A DNA stretch of 33,475 nt, taken from NCBI GenBank assembly GCA_017996395.1, contig JAGOHA010000027.1, forward strand, positions 1 to 33,475, in the 5' to 3' direction. Positions within the stretch are counted from its first letter, which is position 1, and every line of letters begins with the position of its first letter. The position numbers and the translations under genes are program-made. Source of the stretch: Acidobacteriota bacterium. GTDB taxonomy: Bacteria; Acidobacteriota; JAAYUB01. Below, piece by piece: positions 24,011-32,214 of the stretch. The notes under the pieces are model-generated. The model was not told the origin of the DNA, made no database searches, and worked only from the letters and a program-made list of their open reading frames with translations.

Positions 24011-25333
24011 GTGGACTGCCGTCCGCCGAGTCGCGCCGCGGGCGCCTGGCTCGACCCGGCCAGCCGCCGGCATCGCTTCGCCGTGCTCTTCATCGTGGCC
24101 CTGGTGCCGCTGGGCATCACGTTCGCCTATGACATATTCGGCGCCATCGCCCCGACTCTGGTGGAGGCGCTGGGCGCCGCCCGCAGCACCGTGGCCACGT
24201 TCTACACCCTCTACTCGGGCGCGGCCATTCTGTCGCTCCTCGTGGTGGGGCTGGCCATTGATCGACTGGGACCGCGCCGCGCCGGATTGCTGTTCCTGGG
24301 CCTGGTGGTCGCGGGCGCGGGTCTGGCCGCGGCGGCGCCGTCACTCCCGCTGATGCTCGCCGGCCGGTTCCTGTTCGGGTGCGGCGCCGAGTCGGTGCAC
24401 GTGGTGCTCCTCACCATCGGCGCCCGCTGGTTCCGCGGCCGGGAGCTCGCGCTGGCCATGGGCATCGTGATCGCCTTCGGTCGGCTGGGAAGCATCCTGA
24501 GCTTCAATTCGGGCGAACTGCTGGCTGCTTCATTGGGCGGATACCGGCCGGCGCTCGCCGTGGCCGCCGGACTGTGCGGTCTGTCGCTGGCGCTGTTCCT
24601 GGCGTACTGCCTCCTGGATCGCCGCGCCGAGCGGCTCGGGGCGCTCGAGGCGGCCCGCGGCGGCGCGCGCCTCGCCTGGGGTGACCTGCACGCCCTGCCC
24701 CGCGTGTACTGGCTGCTGACGCTGCTGTGCGTGGCCTTCTACTCGGCGATCTTCCCCTTCACCGCGCTGGCCACCGACCTGTTCGCCGACCGATGGCACA
24801 TTCCCCGGGTCGCCACGGCTGAAGGCGGCCTCGCCGTCCGCCTGGGCGCCGGCTTCCTCAATTTGTTCGGCACCGCCGGCGGGCTGGCCTCGCTGTTGAC
24901 CCTGAGCTCCATGGTGTTCGCCCCCCTGGCCGGCGCCTGGGTGGACCGCCGCGGCGGCCGCGTCGCCCTGCTCGTGGCCGGGCCGCTTCTCCAGGTACCC
25001 GCATTCCTGCTCATGGGTCTCACCGGCCTCCATCCCGCCGGCCCGATGTTGCTCCTGGCGGCGGCCTTCGTCCTCCTGCCGGCGGCGTTCTGGCCATCGC
25101 TGGCGCTGGTGGTGGACCAGCGCCGCACGGGGGTCGCCTTCGGCCTGACCATGATGGTCCAGAACATCGGGCTGGCGCTCTTCCCCCTGCTCAACGGCTG
25201 GCTGCGAGACGTCACCCGCTCCTACCAGGCGAGCCTGATCATGTTCGCCGCGCTGGGCGCCGTCGCCCTGGCCCTCGCCCTGTGGGTCTGGCAGGAGGAC
25301 GGTCGCTCGGGCGGCGCGTTGCGGAGACGGTGA
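24011..25333 (+). CDS. MFS transporter, MFSD1-like
   Basis: A 440-residue inner-membrane major facilitator with about 12 predicted spans. The GTG start at 24011 has AAGGAGG about 8 nt upstream. The loop 2-3 signature reads VGLAIDRLGPRRAG. The segment LAGRFLFGCGAESV followed by ARWFRGRELALAMGI and FGRLGSI strongly resembles animal MFSD1 (GRFVFGIGGESL, SWFKGKELN, ARIGS), as does the AYDIFGAIAPTL stretch in helix 1. MFSD1 is described as a lysosomal dipeptide transporter. A peptide substrate here is inference from that resemblance and from the nearby hydroxyproline and peptidase genes; other small organic solutes are possible. The gene is convergent with the SDR gene across a repeat block. Confidence 0.88.
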   Translation: MDCRPPSRAAGAWLDPASRRHRFAVLFIVALVPLGITFAYDIFGAIAPTLVEALGAARSTVATFYTLYSGAAILSLLVVGLAIDRLGPRRAGLLFLGLVVAGAGLAAAAPSLPLMLAGRFLFGCGAESVHVVLLTIGARWFRGRELALAMGIVIAFGRLGSILSFNSGELLAASLGGYRPALAVAAGLCGLSLALFLAYCLLDRRAERLGALEAARGGARLAWGDLHALPRVYWLLTLLCVAFYSAIFPFTALATDLFADRWHIPRVATAEGGLAVRLGAGFLNLFGTAGGLASLLTLSSMVFAPLAGAWVDRRGGRVALLVAGPLLQVPAFLLMGLTGLHPAGPMLLLAAAFVLLPAAFWPSLALVVDQRRTGVAFGLTMMVQNIGLALFPLLNGWLRDVTRSYQASLIMFAALGAVALALALWVWQEDGRSGGALRRR

Positions 25334-25560
25334 ATGAGTGAATCGGTGAATGGGTGAATTGGGTGAATGGGTGAATCGGTGGATCGGTACAACGATCTGG
25401 ATTCTGTGATCCAGGGCCCAGAACCCAGGGCCCAGGGCCCAGAACCCAGATCCCAGGTCCGACATCCCATGTCCGATGTCCGCATTACGGGAATGAGTCT
25501 CGAGCCTCGATGACGATTACGAATTACGATTACAAATAACAAGTACGTCTCACGATCACG
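25331..25560 (-). repeat. Intergenic mosaic repeat, copy 6
   Basis: Follows the MFS gene directly: GTGAATGAGTGAATCGG units (25331-25384), GGATTCTGTGATCC with CCCAGAACCCAGGGC units (25398-25455), CATGTCCGATGTCCGC (25467-25483), GGGAATGAGTCTCGAGCC, and a GATTACGAATTACGATTAC array (25515-25535). The order equals that of copy 3 on the plus strand and is the reverse of copies 1 and 5. Confidence 0.85.
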
Positions 25561-25577
25561 ACGCAGCCTGCCCCCCT

Positions 25578-25660
25578 ACCTCCTATCTCCTATCTCCTAT
25601 CTCCTATCTCCTATCTCCTATCTCCTATCTCCTATCTCCTATCTCCTATCTCCTATCTCC
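25578..25660. repeat. Heptanucleotide tandem array (CTATCTC)n
   Basis: About 11-12 perfect head-to-tail copies of a 7-bp unit, CTATCTC on the plus strand, followed by GTTCACTGTTCACTGTT. It ends 24 bp before the SDR stop codon. The lack of any sequence variation between units suggests recent slippage and probable length polymorphism. Confidence 0.95.
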
Positions 25661-25683
25661 GTTCACTGTTCACTGTTCCGGAC

Positions 25684-26475
25684 TCACATCACGCTGCGCA
25701 TCTGTCCGCCGTCCACCAGCAGCGTGGCGCCGGTGATGTAGGCGGCCGCGTCGGAGAGCAGAAACACCGCGGCCCGGGCGTACTCGCCGGGTTCGCCGTA
25801 GCGCCCCAGCGGGATGGCGGTCTGGTACCGCGCCTGCACGTCGGCGACGGCGAGGCCCTGCCGCTCGGCGTTGACCCGGTCCAGATGGCGCACCCGGTCG
25901 GTGTCGATGCGGCCCGGCATCAGGTTGTTCACGCGAATCTTGTCCCGAGCCAGCTCCGCGGCCAGCGTCTTGGCCAGCGCGGGCACCGCCGACCGGACGA
26001 CGTTGGAGAGCGTCAGGTTGGGGATGGGCTCGCGCACCGACGACGACGTGGAGAAGACGATGCTGCCGCCGCCGCGCGTCCGCATGAACGGCACGGCCGC
26101 CCGGACCAGGCGCACGCCGCCGAGCACCAGCAGCTCGAAGGCATCCTGCCATGCCTGATCGTCGAAATCGAAGAACCCGCCCGCCGGCGGTCCGCCGGTG
26201 TTGACGAACAGCCCGTCAACGTCGCGGAACGTGCCGACGGTCGCCTGCACCCAGCCGTCGATGGCCGCGGCCGAGCGCAGGTCCGCCGGCACGCTCAGCA
26301 CGTCGGCGCCGGTTTCGGTGCGGATGCGGTCGCCGGCGGCGTCGATGGCCGCGAAATCGCGCGACGCCATGGACACCCGCGCCCCCTCGGCCGCCAGGGC
26401 CCGCGCCACCGCGTACCCCAGCCCGCGGCTCGCGCCGCCCACCATGAACACCTTGCCGGCCAGTCCTAGATCCAT
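25684..26475 (-). CDS. Atypical short-chain dehydrogenase/reductase
   Basis: A 263-residue SDR-fold protein. The nucleotide-binding glycine motif is VGGASRGLG, followed by the LFVNTGGPPAGGF strand and the C-terminal YITGATLLVDGG. The canonical YxxxK catalytic pair is missing: where it is expected, after FSTSSSVREPIPNL, the sequence reads TLSNVVRSAVPALAK. This matches the BKR-like SDR group lacking a perfect catalytic tetrad, so activity cannot be assumed. The ATG at 26475 lies inside the end of the upstream dapA-family gene (10 bp overlap), indicating translational coupling. It is the last gene of the operon that starts at 28369. There is no clear terminator; a heptamer array and a mosaic repeat follow. 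Confidence 0.88.
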   Translation of the reverse strand: MDLGLAGKVFMVGGASRGLGYAVARALAAEGARVSMASRDFAAIDAAGDRIRTETGADVLSVPADLRSAAAIDGWVQATVGTFRDVDGLFVNTGGPPAGGFFDFDDQAWQDAFELLVLGGVRLVRAAVPFMRTRGGGSIVFSTSSSVREPIPNLTLSNVVRSAVPALAKTLAAELARDKIRVNNLMPGRIDTDRVRHLDRVNAERQGLAVADVQARYQTAIPLGRYGEPGEYARAAVFLLSDAAAYITGATLLVDGGQMRSVM

Positions 26476-27377
26476 GCGGCCCCCTGTTTCACGCGTATCC
26501 ACTGCAACAGGCTGTCCAGCGCCTCGCGGGTAGCGGCGTCCAGCGCCGCCCCGGGCGGCCGCACCGCCGGATGGGCGATGGCGCCCCGCCGGTGCAGGAT
26601 CTCCTTGCGGATGGCCAGCCCGACGCCCTCCTGGAACTCGAATCGCATCAGGGCCACGAATGCATAGAACGCGTCGGCCGCCTCCGCCCGCCGGCCGGCG
26701 TGGAAGCGGCGGACCACCTCCACCAGCACCTCGGGATAGGCGAAGCCGGTCATGGCCCCGTCGGCGCCGGCGAGGAGCTCCTCCAGGAGATACATCCCGC
26801 CGAGGCCGCCGAGAATCGCCGTTCGGTGCCCCTGGAGCTGCTCGCGGATGCGGGCCGTCTTGAACGGCGTGGGCGCGTCCTCCAGCTTGATGGCCTGCAC
26901 CGCCGGCACCTCGCGGGCGATGCGGGCCAGCAGCGCCGGCTCCATGGCGTACCCCGACACCGGCGGGTAGTCCTGGAGCACGATGGGGATCTCCACCGCC
27001 GCCGCCAGCTCCCGGTAGTGGCGCAGGACAGTCTCCGAGTTCAGTTTGGGCATGCGCGGCGGGCTGACCATGACCGCCGCGGCACCCGCGGCCTTCGCCG
27101 CACGGGCGTAATCCGCGGCGGCGGCTGTGCCGGCGGCCGTGGCGGTCACCACCACCGGCACGCGGCCGGCGGTGTGGGCCAGCACCGTGTCCTGGACCAG
27201 GCGCCGCTCGGCGTCGGTGAGCTTGACCGCTTCGCTGGTCACGCCGAGGATGGTCAGGCCGTTCACACCCGCGGCCAGGTACAGGTCCACCACCCGTTTG
27301 AGACTGTCCGTATCCACCCGGTCGTCGGGGGTGAACGGCGTGGGAAGCACTGAAAACACGCCCTGAACTGTCGTCAT
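26466..27377 (-). CDS. DapA-family (dihydrodipicolinate synthase/NAL) lyase or aldolase
   Basis: A 303-residue class I aldolase-superfamily enzyme. The Schiff-base lysine is K164 (QAIKLEDAP) and the catalytic tyrosine Y137 (LQDYPPVSG); the substrate-carboxylate loop is LGVTSEAVKLT where DapA has GTTGE-type sequence. These changes argue against lysine biosynthesis and for a catabolic family member acting on a 2-oxo acid. Relatives include KDG aldolase, 4-hydroxy-2-oxoglutarate aldolase and pyrroline-4-hydroxy-2-carboxylate deaminase; the last would fit hydroxyproline catabolism but sequence alone does not prove it. The ATG at 27377 follows AGAGGAT. It lies 32 bp after the metallophosphoesterase gene and overlaps the SDR gene. 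Confidence 0.9.
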   Translation of the reverse strand: MTTVQGVFSVLPTPFTPDDRVDTDSLKRVVDLYLAAGVNGLTILGVTSEAVKLTDAERRLVQDTVLAHTAGRVPVVVTATAAGTAAAADYARAAKAAGAAAVMVSPPRMPKLNSETVLRHYRELAAAVEIPIVLQDYPPVSGYAMEPALLARIAREVPAVQAIKLEDAPTPFKTARIREQLQGHRTAILGGLGGMYLLEELLAGADGAMTGFAYPEVLVEVVRRFHAGRRAEAADAFYAFVALMRFEFQEGVGLAIRKEILHRRGAIAHPAVRPPGAALDAATREALDSLLQWIRVKQGAAWI

Positions 27378-27409
27378 GCCGATATCCTCTGCGACGGCAG
27401 CCGGGCGCG

Positions 27410-28369
27410 TCAGAAGTACTTGGCGGCCAGCCGGCCGTCCGGCGTCACCACCACCATGAGCAGGTTCGGCGCCCGCGGGTTCTTGGTCAGCGTGACCGAG
27501 GCGGCGTTCCACGACGGCCCGGCTGGGAACGCGGTGCACGATTCGCCGCCCCGCTCGTGGAGATGCCCATGCACGTTGATCACCGGCGGCCCATCCGCCG
27601 GCAGAGCCTTCAGCAACTCCGCCAGGGCCGTGTCGCCCGCCTGGCCGACGCCGACGACGAGATCCAGAGACGTTTCGGTGCGCGGCGGGCCGTGGGTCAC
27701 GAGGACGACGGGTTCGCCCTGGGGCAGCAGCTGCCGGATTGAGGCGGCCGCGGCCTCGTACTGCGACTTCTCAATCAGAAACCCCTCCGCAGGCAGCATC
27801 CACATCGGCTTGCCCGAGGCCGCCTTGAATTCCCGCAGGTGGTAGCCGCCGAGACCCACCAGGTTCACGCCCTGTAAATCGGCGATCTTGCCGTTCAGGT
27901 CCAGGACGTTGGGGTGTCCTTTCTTTTGCAGCCGCTTGAACGCCTCGGCGTAGACCGGCCGGATCTCCATGTGGCCGGGGATCACCAGCACCGGCACACC
28001 CAGGGCCGCCAACGGCCGTAGGGCTTTCTCCATCTCGGCCGCATCGGCGTCGAAGGATGGATAGACCGGCCGGACCGCGGTCAAGTCGTTCGCATAGGTG
28101 TCGCCGGCCACGACGATCAGGTCCGGCTTGGCCGGTTTGATCTTGTCGGCCACCGCCTGGACGTTCTTGTGGTGCGCCTCGATGCAGGTCACCACGGCGA
28201 TCCGCAGCACGCTGTCAGCGAAGAACGATGACGAAGTCTGCCGGATGGTCGTCCCGTCGATGGAATAATTATCGCCGTTGATGGTTACCGTGACGGCCGC
28301 CTCCTGGCCGGCCGCCGCGCCCGCCAGCAGCATTCCCGCCGTCAGCCACAAAGCCCACGCGCGTTTCAT
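27410..28369 (-). CDS. Secreted metallophosphoesterase-like protein
   Basis: A 319-residue protein with a signal peptide (MKRAWALWLTAGMLLAGAAAG) and a calcineurin-like phosphoesterase core. Recognisable motifs are VVAGDTYAND (GD), IPGHMEIR in place of GNHE, VTHGPP and NVHGHLHE (GHxH). The first metal motif, DxH, is not seen; the equivalent strand reads VVTCIEAHHKN. The dinuclear site is therefore altered and phosphatase activity is uncertain. Before the core, about 40 residues (VTINGDNYSIDGTTIRQ) form a short beta-rich segment. GGAGG lies 6 nt before the ATG at 28369. It is the first gene of an operon with the DapA-family and SDR genes. Confidence 0.8.
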   Translation of the reverse strand: MKRAWALWLTAGMLLAGAAAGQEAAVTVTINGDNYSIDGTTIRQTSSSFFADSVLRIAVVTCIEAHHKNVQAVADKIKPAKPDLIVVAGDTYANDLTAVRPVYPSFDADAAEMEKALRPLAALGVPVLVIPGHMEIRPVYAEAFKRLQKKGHPNVLDLNGKIADLQGVNLVGLGGYHLREFKAASGKPMWMLPAEGFLIEKSQYEAAAASIRQLLPQGEPVVLVTHGPPRTETSLDLVVGVGQAGDTALAELLKALPADGPPVINVHGHLHERGGESCTAFPAGPSWNAASVTLTKNPRAPNLLMVVVTPDGRLAAKYF

Positions 28370-28418
28370 CGCCACCTCCACTCCGGAACAGGATCGGATC
28401 CGTTCACGATCTGTCCGG

Positions 28419-28424
28419 ATTATA
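28419..28424 (-). promoter_or_regulatory. Candidate -10 box of the metallophosphoesterase operon
   Basis: A perfect TATAAT on the minus strand lies 50 bp before the start codon. Because the tricorn gene ends in a strong terminator at 28449-28483, a promoter is required between there and 28369. No good -35 is found at 17 bp, so the call is tentative. Confidence 0.35.
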
Positions 28425-28448
28425 TCCAATCCCCCGGCCATGGCGCTC

Positions 28449-28483
28449 GAAAAAAAAGGCGGCGCCCCGGGAGGGGCGCCGCC
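28449..28483 (-). terminator. Rho-independent terminator of the tricorn gene
   Basis: A perfect 11-bp stem, GGCGGCGCCCC (28458-28468) with GGGGCGCCGCC (28473-28483), has a 4-nt loop. On the minus strand it is followed by eight T (28457-28450). It starts 28 nt after the stop codon. Confidence 0.95.
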
Positions 28484-28510
28484 GGACGGTGCGGTCGGTG
28501 GAACCCGCCG

Positions 28511-31500
28511 TCAGCGGATCGGGTTTTTCGGCGGCCGGATCGGGAGCTTGGGCTGCGCGGATGCCTTCAGCTCCTCGAGGAGCACCTCGATGGCCTTCTC
28601 GAGGCACGGGTCGTGGCCGGCCACCACCAGGTCGGGCCGGTCGTCCACCTCGATGTCCGGCGAGACGCCCTTCCCCTCCACATCCCACTCGCCGTCGGTG
28701 TTGTAGAAGGAGAAGTCGGCGATCTGCACGCCGCCGTTGTCCATGAGCGGCGGCGTGCCGCTCAAGCCGATGAGGCCGCCCCAGGTCCGGGTGCCGATGA
28801 GCTTGCCCAGTCCCGACTTGCGGAAGAAGTACGGGAAGGCGTCACCGCCCGAGCCGGAGTAGCCGTTGGCCAGGCAGACCTTGGGGCCGTAGTGGGTCGC
28901 CGACGGGACGACGGTGGGGTCGGTGTAGCGCGTGGCCCACAGTCCCAGCGGCTTGCGGTCCAGCCGGGTCATGTACATGTCGGGGATGTGCCCGCCGGAG
29001 TTGTAGCGCAGGTCGATGATCAGCGCGTCCTTGCGCACCTGCGGGTAGAAGTCGCGGCTGAAGCCCTCGACGCCGGGCTCGGCGGTGGCGGCCATGTGGA
29101 GGTAGCCCACGCGGCCGCCGGTGGCTTCTTCCACCTTGCGGCGGTTGGCGTCCACCCAGTAGCGGTAGCGCAGCATGAGCTCGTTGGCCACGGGGGTGAC
29201 GATGAGCTCCGCAGCGCCCTCATCCGTCGGTTGCGCGTTGACGGTCAGGGGAATCGCCTTCCCCGCCGTATTGGCCAACAGCGCGTAGGGGTTGACAGGG
29301 TGTTTCAGGGGCTGCCCGTTCACGGTGAGGAGATAGTCGCCCTCCTTCACCTTGAGGCCCGGCTGGGCCAGCGGCCCGCGACGGGTCGGATCCCAGTTCT
29401 GCCCGGGATAGATCCGGGCGATGCGGTAGCGGCCGCTGGCGGCATCCAGCTCGAAGTCGCAGCCCAGCAGGCCGACGCCCAGCCGCGGCACATCCGGGTA
29501 ATCGCCGCCGCCGCGGTAGGTGTGGGAGCTGTTGAGCTCGGCGATCATTTCGCCGATGAGGTAGTTCAGGTCGTCCCGGTGGGCCACGTCGGGCAGCATG
29601 GCGCCGTAGCGCTCCTTGATCTGCGCCCAGTCGACGCCGTGCATGTTGGGGTCGTAGAAGAAGTCGCGGGTGATGCGCCAGGCGTCGTTGTAGATCTCCA
29701 GCCACTCCGCGCGCGGATCCACGGTCATCTTCATTTCGGCCAGGTTCAGCCGGTCCGTGGGCTTCTGGTCCGGCTTGGCGTCGATGATGGCGTAGCCGCC
29801 GCCCTGCTGGACCAGGATCTTTTTCGCGTCGAAGGAGAACGACGCGCCGTTGACGCCGCCGATGACCGTCTTGAGCTCGCGCTTCTTCAGATCGAACACC
29901 TGCAGGGTGGCCCCCTGCGCCCCGGAGCCGGGCACGCCGACGGAGGCGAAGAACACCTGCTCCTTGTCGGGAATGATACCCACGTAGTTGCCGTCAGGGA
30001 CCGGCAGGTCGATGATCCGGTTCTCCAGCCCATCGAAGTCGATCTTGATCTCGACGGTCTTGGGCTTGTCCTTGTCCGCCTTGGCGGCGCCGTCCTTGGC
30101 CTCGGCCGGCTTGGCGTCGGCCGTTTTCTCGCCGTCGGCGGGCTTGCCGGCCTCGGCCGGTTTGTCGCCGTCCTTCGGCTTGTCGCCGTCCTTCGGCTTG
30201 TCCTCGACCACCTTCTCCTCGTCGCTTTCTGGGATGAACGGGGACGGGGTGTCCGCCTGGAGCGTCACGGCGACGATTTTGCCGGGGTTGTAGTGATAGT
30301 GCATGAACTCGATGGCGCTGAACGAGTAGTTGAACTCGCGGTTGGCCACGAAGTAGAGGTAGCGGCCATCCGGATCCCACGCCGGCAAGCCGTCGTCGGT
30401 CATGTCGCCGGTGATCTTGTGGCTCTTGGTGTCAGCCAGGGAATAGAGGTAGATGGAGTCGAGGCCGTTGGCCGACGCCTTGTCGTAGGCGATCCACTTG
30501 GAGTCGGGACTCCAGACGCCGGTGATGAAGTTGCTGAAGCCCTCGTACTGGCCGTGGTCCACCTTGACCAGTTCCTTCTTCTCGATGTCGATGCAGAGCA
30601 GGTTCACCGCCGCATCGGAAAACATCAGCTTCTGGCTGTCCGGGCTCCAGACGAGGTTCTGGTACCAGATCCGGGAACCCCGGGTCAGCTGGGTCGCCTC
30701 GCCCTTGCCGTCCGCCGGCCGGATGTAAAGCTCGTATTCGCCGCTGGCATCCGAGAAGTAGGCGACCCACTTGCCGTTGGGGCTCCAGGCCGGATCCCGC
30801 TCGCGGATGCCGGGGGTGCGGGTGAGGTTGCGGATCTCCCCCTTCTTGGCCGGCACGGTGAAGATGTCGCCGCGGGCCTCGAACAGGGCCCGCATACCGG
30901 TGGGGGACAGTCCGAACCCATGAACGTAATTGCTGACGCTCTGCATCGAAGGCCGGGCGGCCAGATTTTCACTGCGCACCTCGACCGTGAGCTTGCGGGA
31001 TTTCTCAGTCTTCAGGTCCATGACGTACAGGTAGCCGCCGTTTTCGTAGACGATGGCGCCGGGGCCGATCCCGGGCCACTGGACATCGTATTCAGTGTAA
31101 TTGGTCAGCGACCGCATCTTTTTCGTCTTCAGGTCGTACGCATACAGGTTGTACACCTTGGCCGCGTCCCGGTCGGAGACGAAGTAGATCGTGTCACCGT
31201 GCCACATGGGAAACATGTCGTTGGCATCGCTCGGAGCGATCACCTCGGCCGTGTTGGCCTTCAGGTCGTAGATCCAGATGTCGGGCGCCATGCCGCCGCG
31301 GTACCGCTTCCAGGTCCGGAACTCCCGGCCCATGCGGTTGTACGCCAGCTTGGTGCCGTCGGCGTTGAGCGAGCTCAACTCGCCGGTGGGCAGCGGCAGC
31401 ATCTCGGGATAGCCGCCGTCGACGGAGACCTTGAACAGACGGTTGAACCGGTTCCAGAACGAAGCCCGGCCGGAGCGGAACAGCACGGCCTTGCCGTCGG

Positions 31501-31846
31501 GATACCAGTCGAGCATGCCGTCATCACCCGGGTGGTAGGTCAGGCGCCGGGGCTCGCCGCCGGCGGTGGGGATCACGAAGACATCGTTGTTGCCATCGTA
31601 GTCGCCGGTGAAGGCCACGCTGCGGCCGTCAGGCGAAAATTTGGGGAAGCGTTCCTGACCCGGGTAGGTGGTCAGCTTGCGGGCCACGCCGCCCTGGCTG
31701 GAGACGATCCACAGGTCCCCGGCATAGGTGAAGACCACCTGGTCGCCGTGGATGTCGGGATGATGCAACAGCCGCGTGTCGGCCGTCGCTGCGAACGCCG
31801 CGGCGCACAGAACCGCCGCGAGCGCGAGAAACACCATGCGTTTCAT
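28511..31846 (-). CDS. Secreted tricorn protease homologue
   Basis: A 1111-residue peptidase with a signal peptide (MKRMVFLALAAVLCAAAFA), so periplasmic or extracellular, unlike the cytosolic archaeal enzyme. Two beta-propellers fill about residues 25-540 with PD40 repeats such as FPKFSPDGRSVAFTGD. A Lys/Asp/Pro-rich linker lies at about 540-600. The C1 helical domain follows, then a PDZ domain at about 811-875, and the S41 catalytic core. The tricorn triad is visible: S774-H775 (NSSHTYRGG), nucleophile S999 (YSGSGGD) and E1057 (DVEGKG). Tricorn enzymes trim oligopeptides to di- and tripeptides. The ATG follows GAGGAGG by 10 nt. Monocistronic, with its own terminator. It could supply short peptides to a transporter such as the one at 24011; that link is inference. 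Confidence 0.95.
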   Translation of the reverse strand: MKRMVFLALAAVLCAAAFAATADTRLLHHPDIHGDQVVFTYAGDLWIVSSQGGVARKLTTYPGQERFPKFSPDGRSVAFTGDYDGNNDVFVIPTAGGEPRRLTYHPGDDGMLDWYPDGKAVLFRSGRASFWNRFNRLFKVSVDGGYPEMLPLPTGELSSLNADGTKLAYNRMGREFRTWKRYRGGMAPDIWIYDLKANTAEVIAPSDANDMFPMWHGDTIYFVSDRDAAKVYNLYAYDLKTKKMRSLTNYTEYDVQWPGIGPGAIVYENGGYLYVMDLKTEKSRKLTVEVRSENLAARPSMQSVSNYVHGFGLSPTGMRALFEARGDIFTVPAKKGEIRNLTRTPGIRERDPAWSPNGKWVAYFSDASGEYELYIRPADGKGEATQLTRGSRIWYQNLVWSPDSQKLMFSDAAVNLLCIDIEKKELVKVDHGQYEGFSNFITGVWSPDSKWIAYDKASANGLDSIYLYSLADTKSHKITGDMTDDGLPAWDPDGRYLYFVANREFNYSFSAIEFMHYHYNPGKIVAVTLQADTPSPFIPESDEEKVVEDKPKDGDKPKDGDKPAEAGKPADGEKTADAKPAEAKDGAAKADKDKPKTVEIKIDFDGLENRIIDLPVPDGNYVGIIPDKEQVFFASVGVPGSGAQGATLQVFDLKKRELKTVIGGVNGASFSFDAKKILVQQGGGYAIIDAKPDQKPTDRLNLAEMKMTVDPRAEWLEIYNDAWRITRDFFYDPNMHGVDWAQIKERYGAMLPDVAHRDDLNYLIGEMIAELNSSHTYRGGGDYPDVPRLGVGLLGCDFELDAASGRYRIARIYPGQNWDPTRRGPLAQPGLKVKEGDYLLTVNGQPLKHPVNPYALLANTAGKAIPLTVNAQPTDEGAAELIVTPVANELMLRYRYWVDANRRKVEEATGGRVGYLHMAATAEPGVEGFSRDFYPQVRKDALIIDLRYNSGGHIPDMYMTRLDRKPLGLWATRYTDPTVVPSATHYGPKVCLANGYSGSGGDAFPYFFRKSGLGKLIGTRTWGGLIGLSGTPPLMDNGGVQIADFSFYNTDGEWDVEGKGVSPDIEVDDRPDLVVAGHDPCLEKAIEVLLEELKASAQPKLPIRPPKNPIR
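30070..30225 (-). repeat. Low-complexity Lys/Asp/Ala/Pro linker in the tricorn gene
   Basis: Encodes reiterated KPKDGD, KPAEAG, KPADGE and AKPAEAK units between the second propeller and the catalytic half. Direct DNA repeats such as TTGTCGCCGTCCTTCGGC occur twice near 30170-30205. Probably a flexible hydrophilic tether that arose by slippage. Confidence 0.75.
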
Positions 31847-32214
31847 GGATGGGAACCTCCTCGGATATGGTCGATGTCCTTTACAGGATTATTTCAGACA
31901 GATTGATTCGGCTCAAAGTTCTTGTACGCATCGGAACGCCGCCGGGTTCTCAAGCCGAGAGAAATAATTGCCAGTTTGGTCAGACACCCGGACACCCGGC
32001 GGTGGCGCGCCGCGCCCGGGTGAAGACCGCGAGCCCGGCCACAGGCATTCGTCCGCAGGCAAACCATGGGTGGCTCGCTTCCGTATACCGTTGCAGCAAA
32101 GCCGGGACAGGCACGTCGCCGCGCCGATCTGGCTGGACGCCGCGCGGGAAATCAGTCCGGGGCGATCGTCCCGGATCGGCCGTGAGACGCGGCCTTCCCG
32201 AGGAGGAAAGACTC
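31847..32214. other. Divergent spacer between tricorn gene and gene at 32215
   Basis: The first 100 bp (31860-31960) are AT-richer and should hold the tricorn promoter. A weak TTGAGC-17-AATAAT pair can be drawn on the minus strand. The rest is GC-rich and featureless. A long frame from 31968 overlaps the real gene at 32215 in another phase and is not supported. No mosaic repeat modules are seen. Confidence 0.4.

Noticed and set aside
25578-25660. CRISPR array
   Set aside because: The repeat is a 7-bp unit without spacers, and no cas genes are present.
28613-31906. 1097-codon open frame on the plus strand opposite the tricorn gene
   Set aside because: Composition is typical antisense (Val/His/Gly/Asp-rich) with no domains; the minus strand has all tricorn catalytic motifs.
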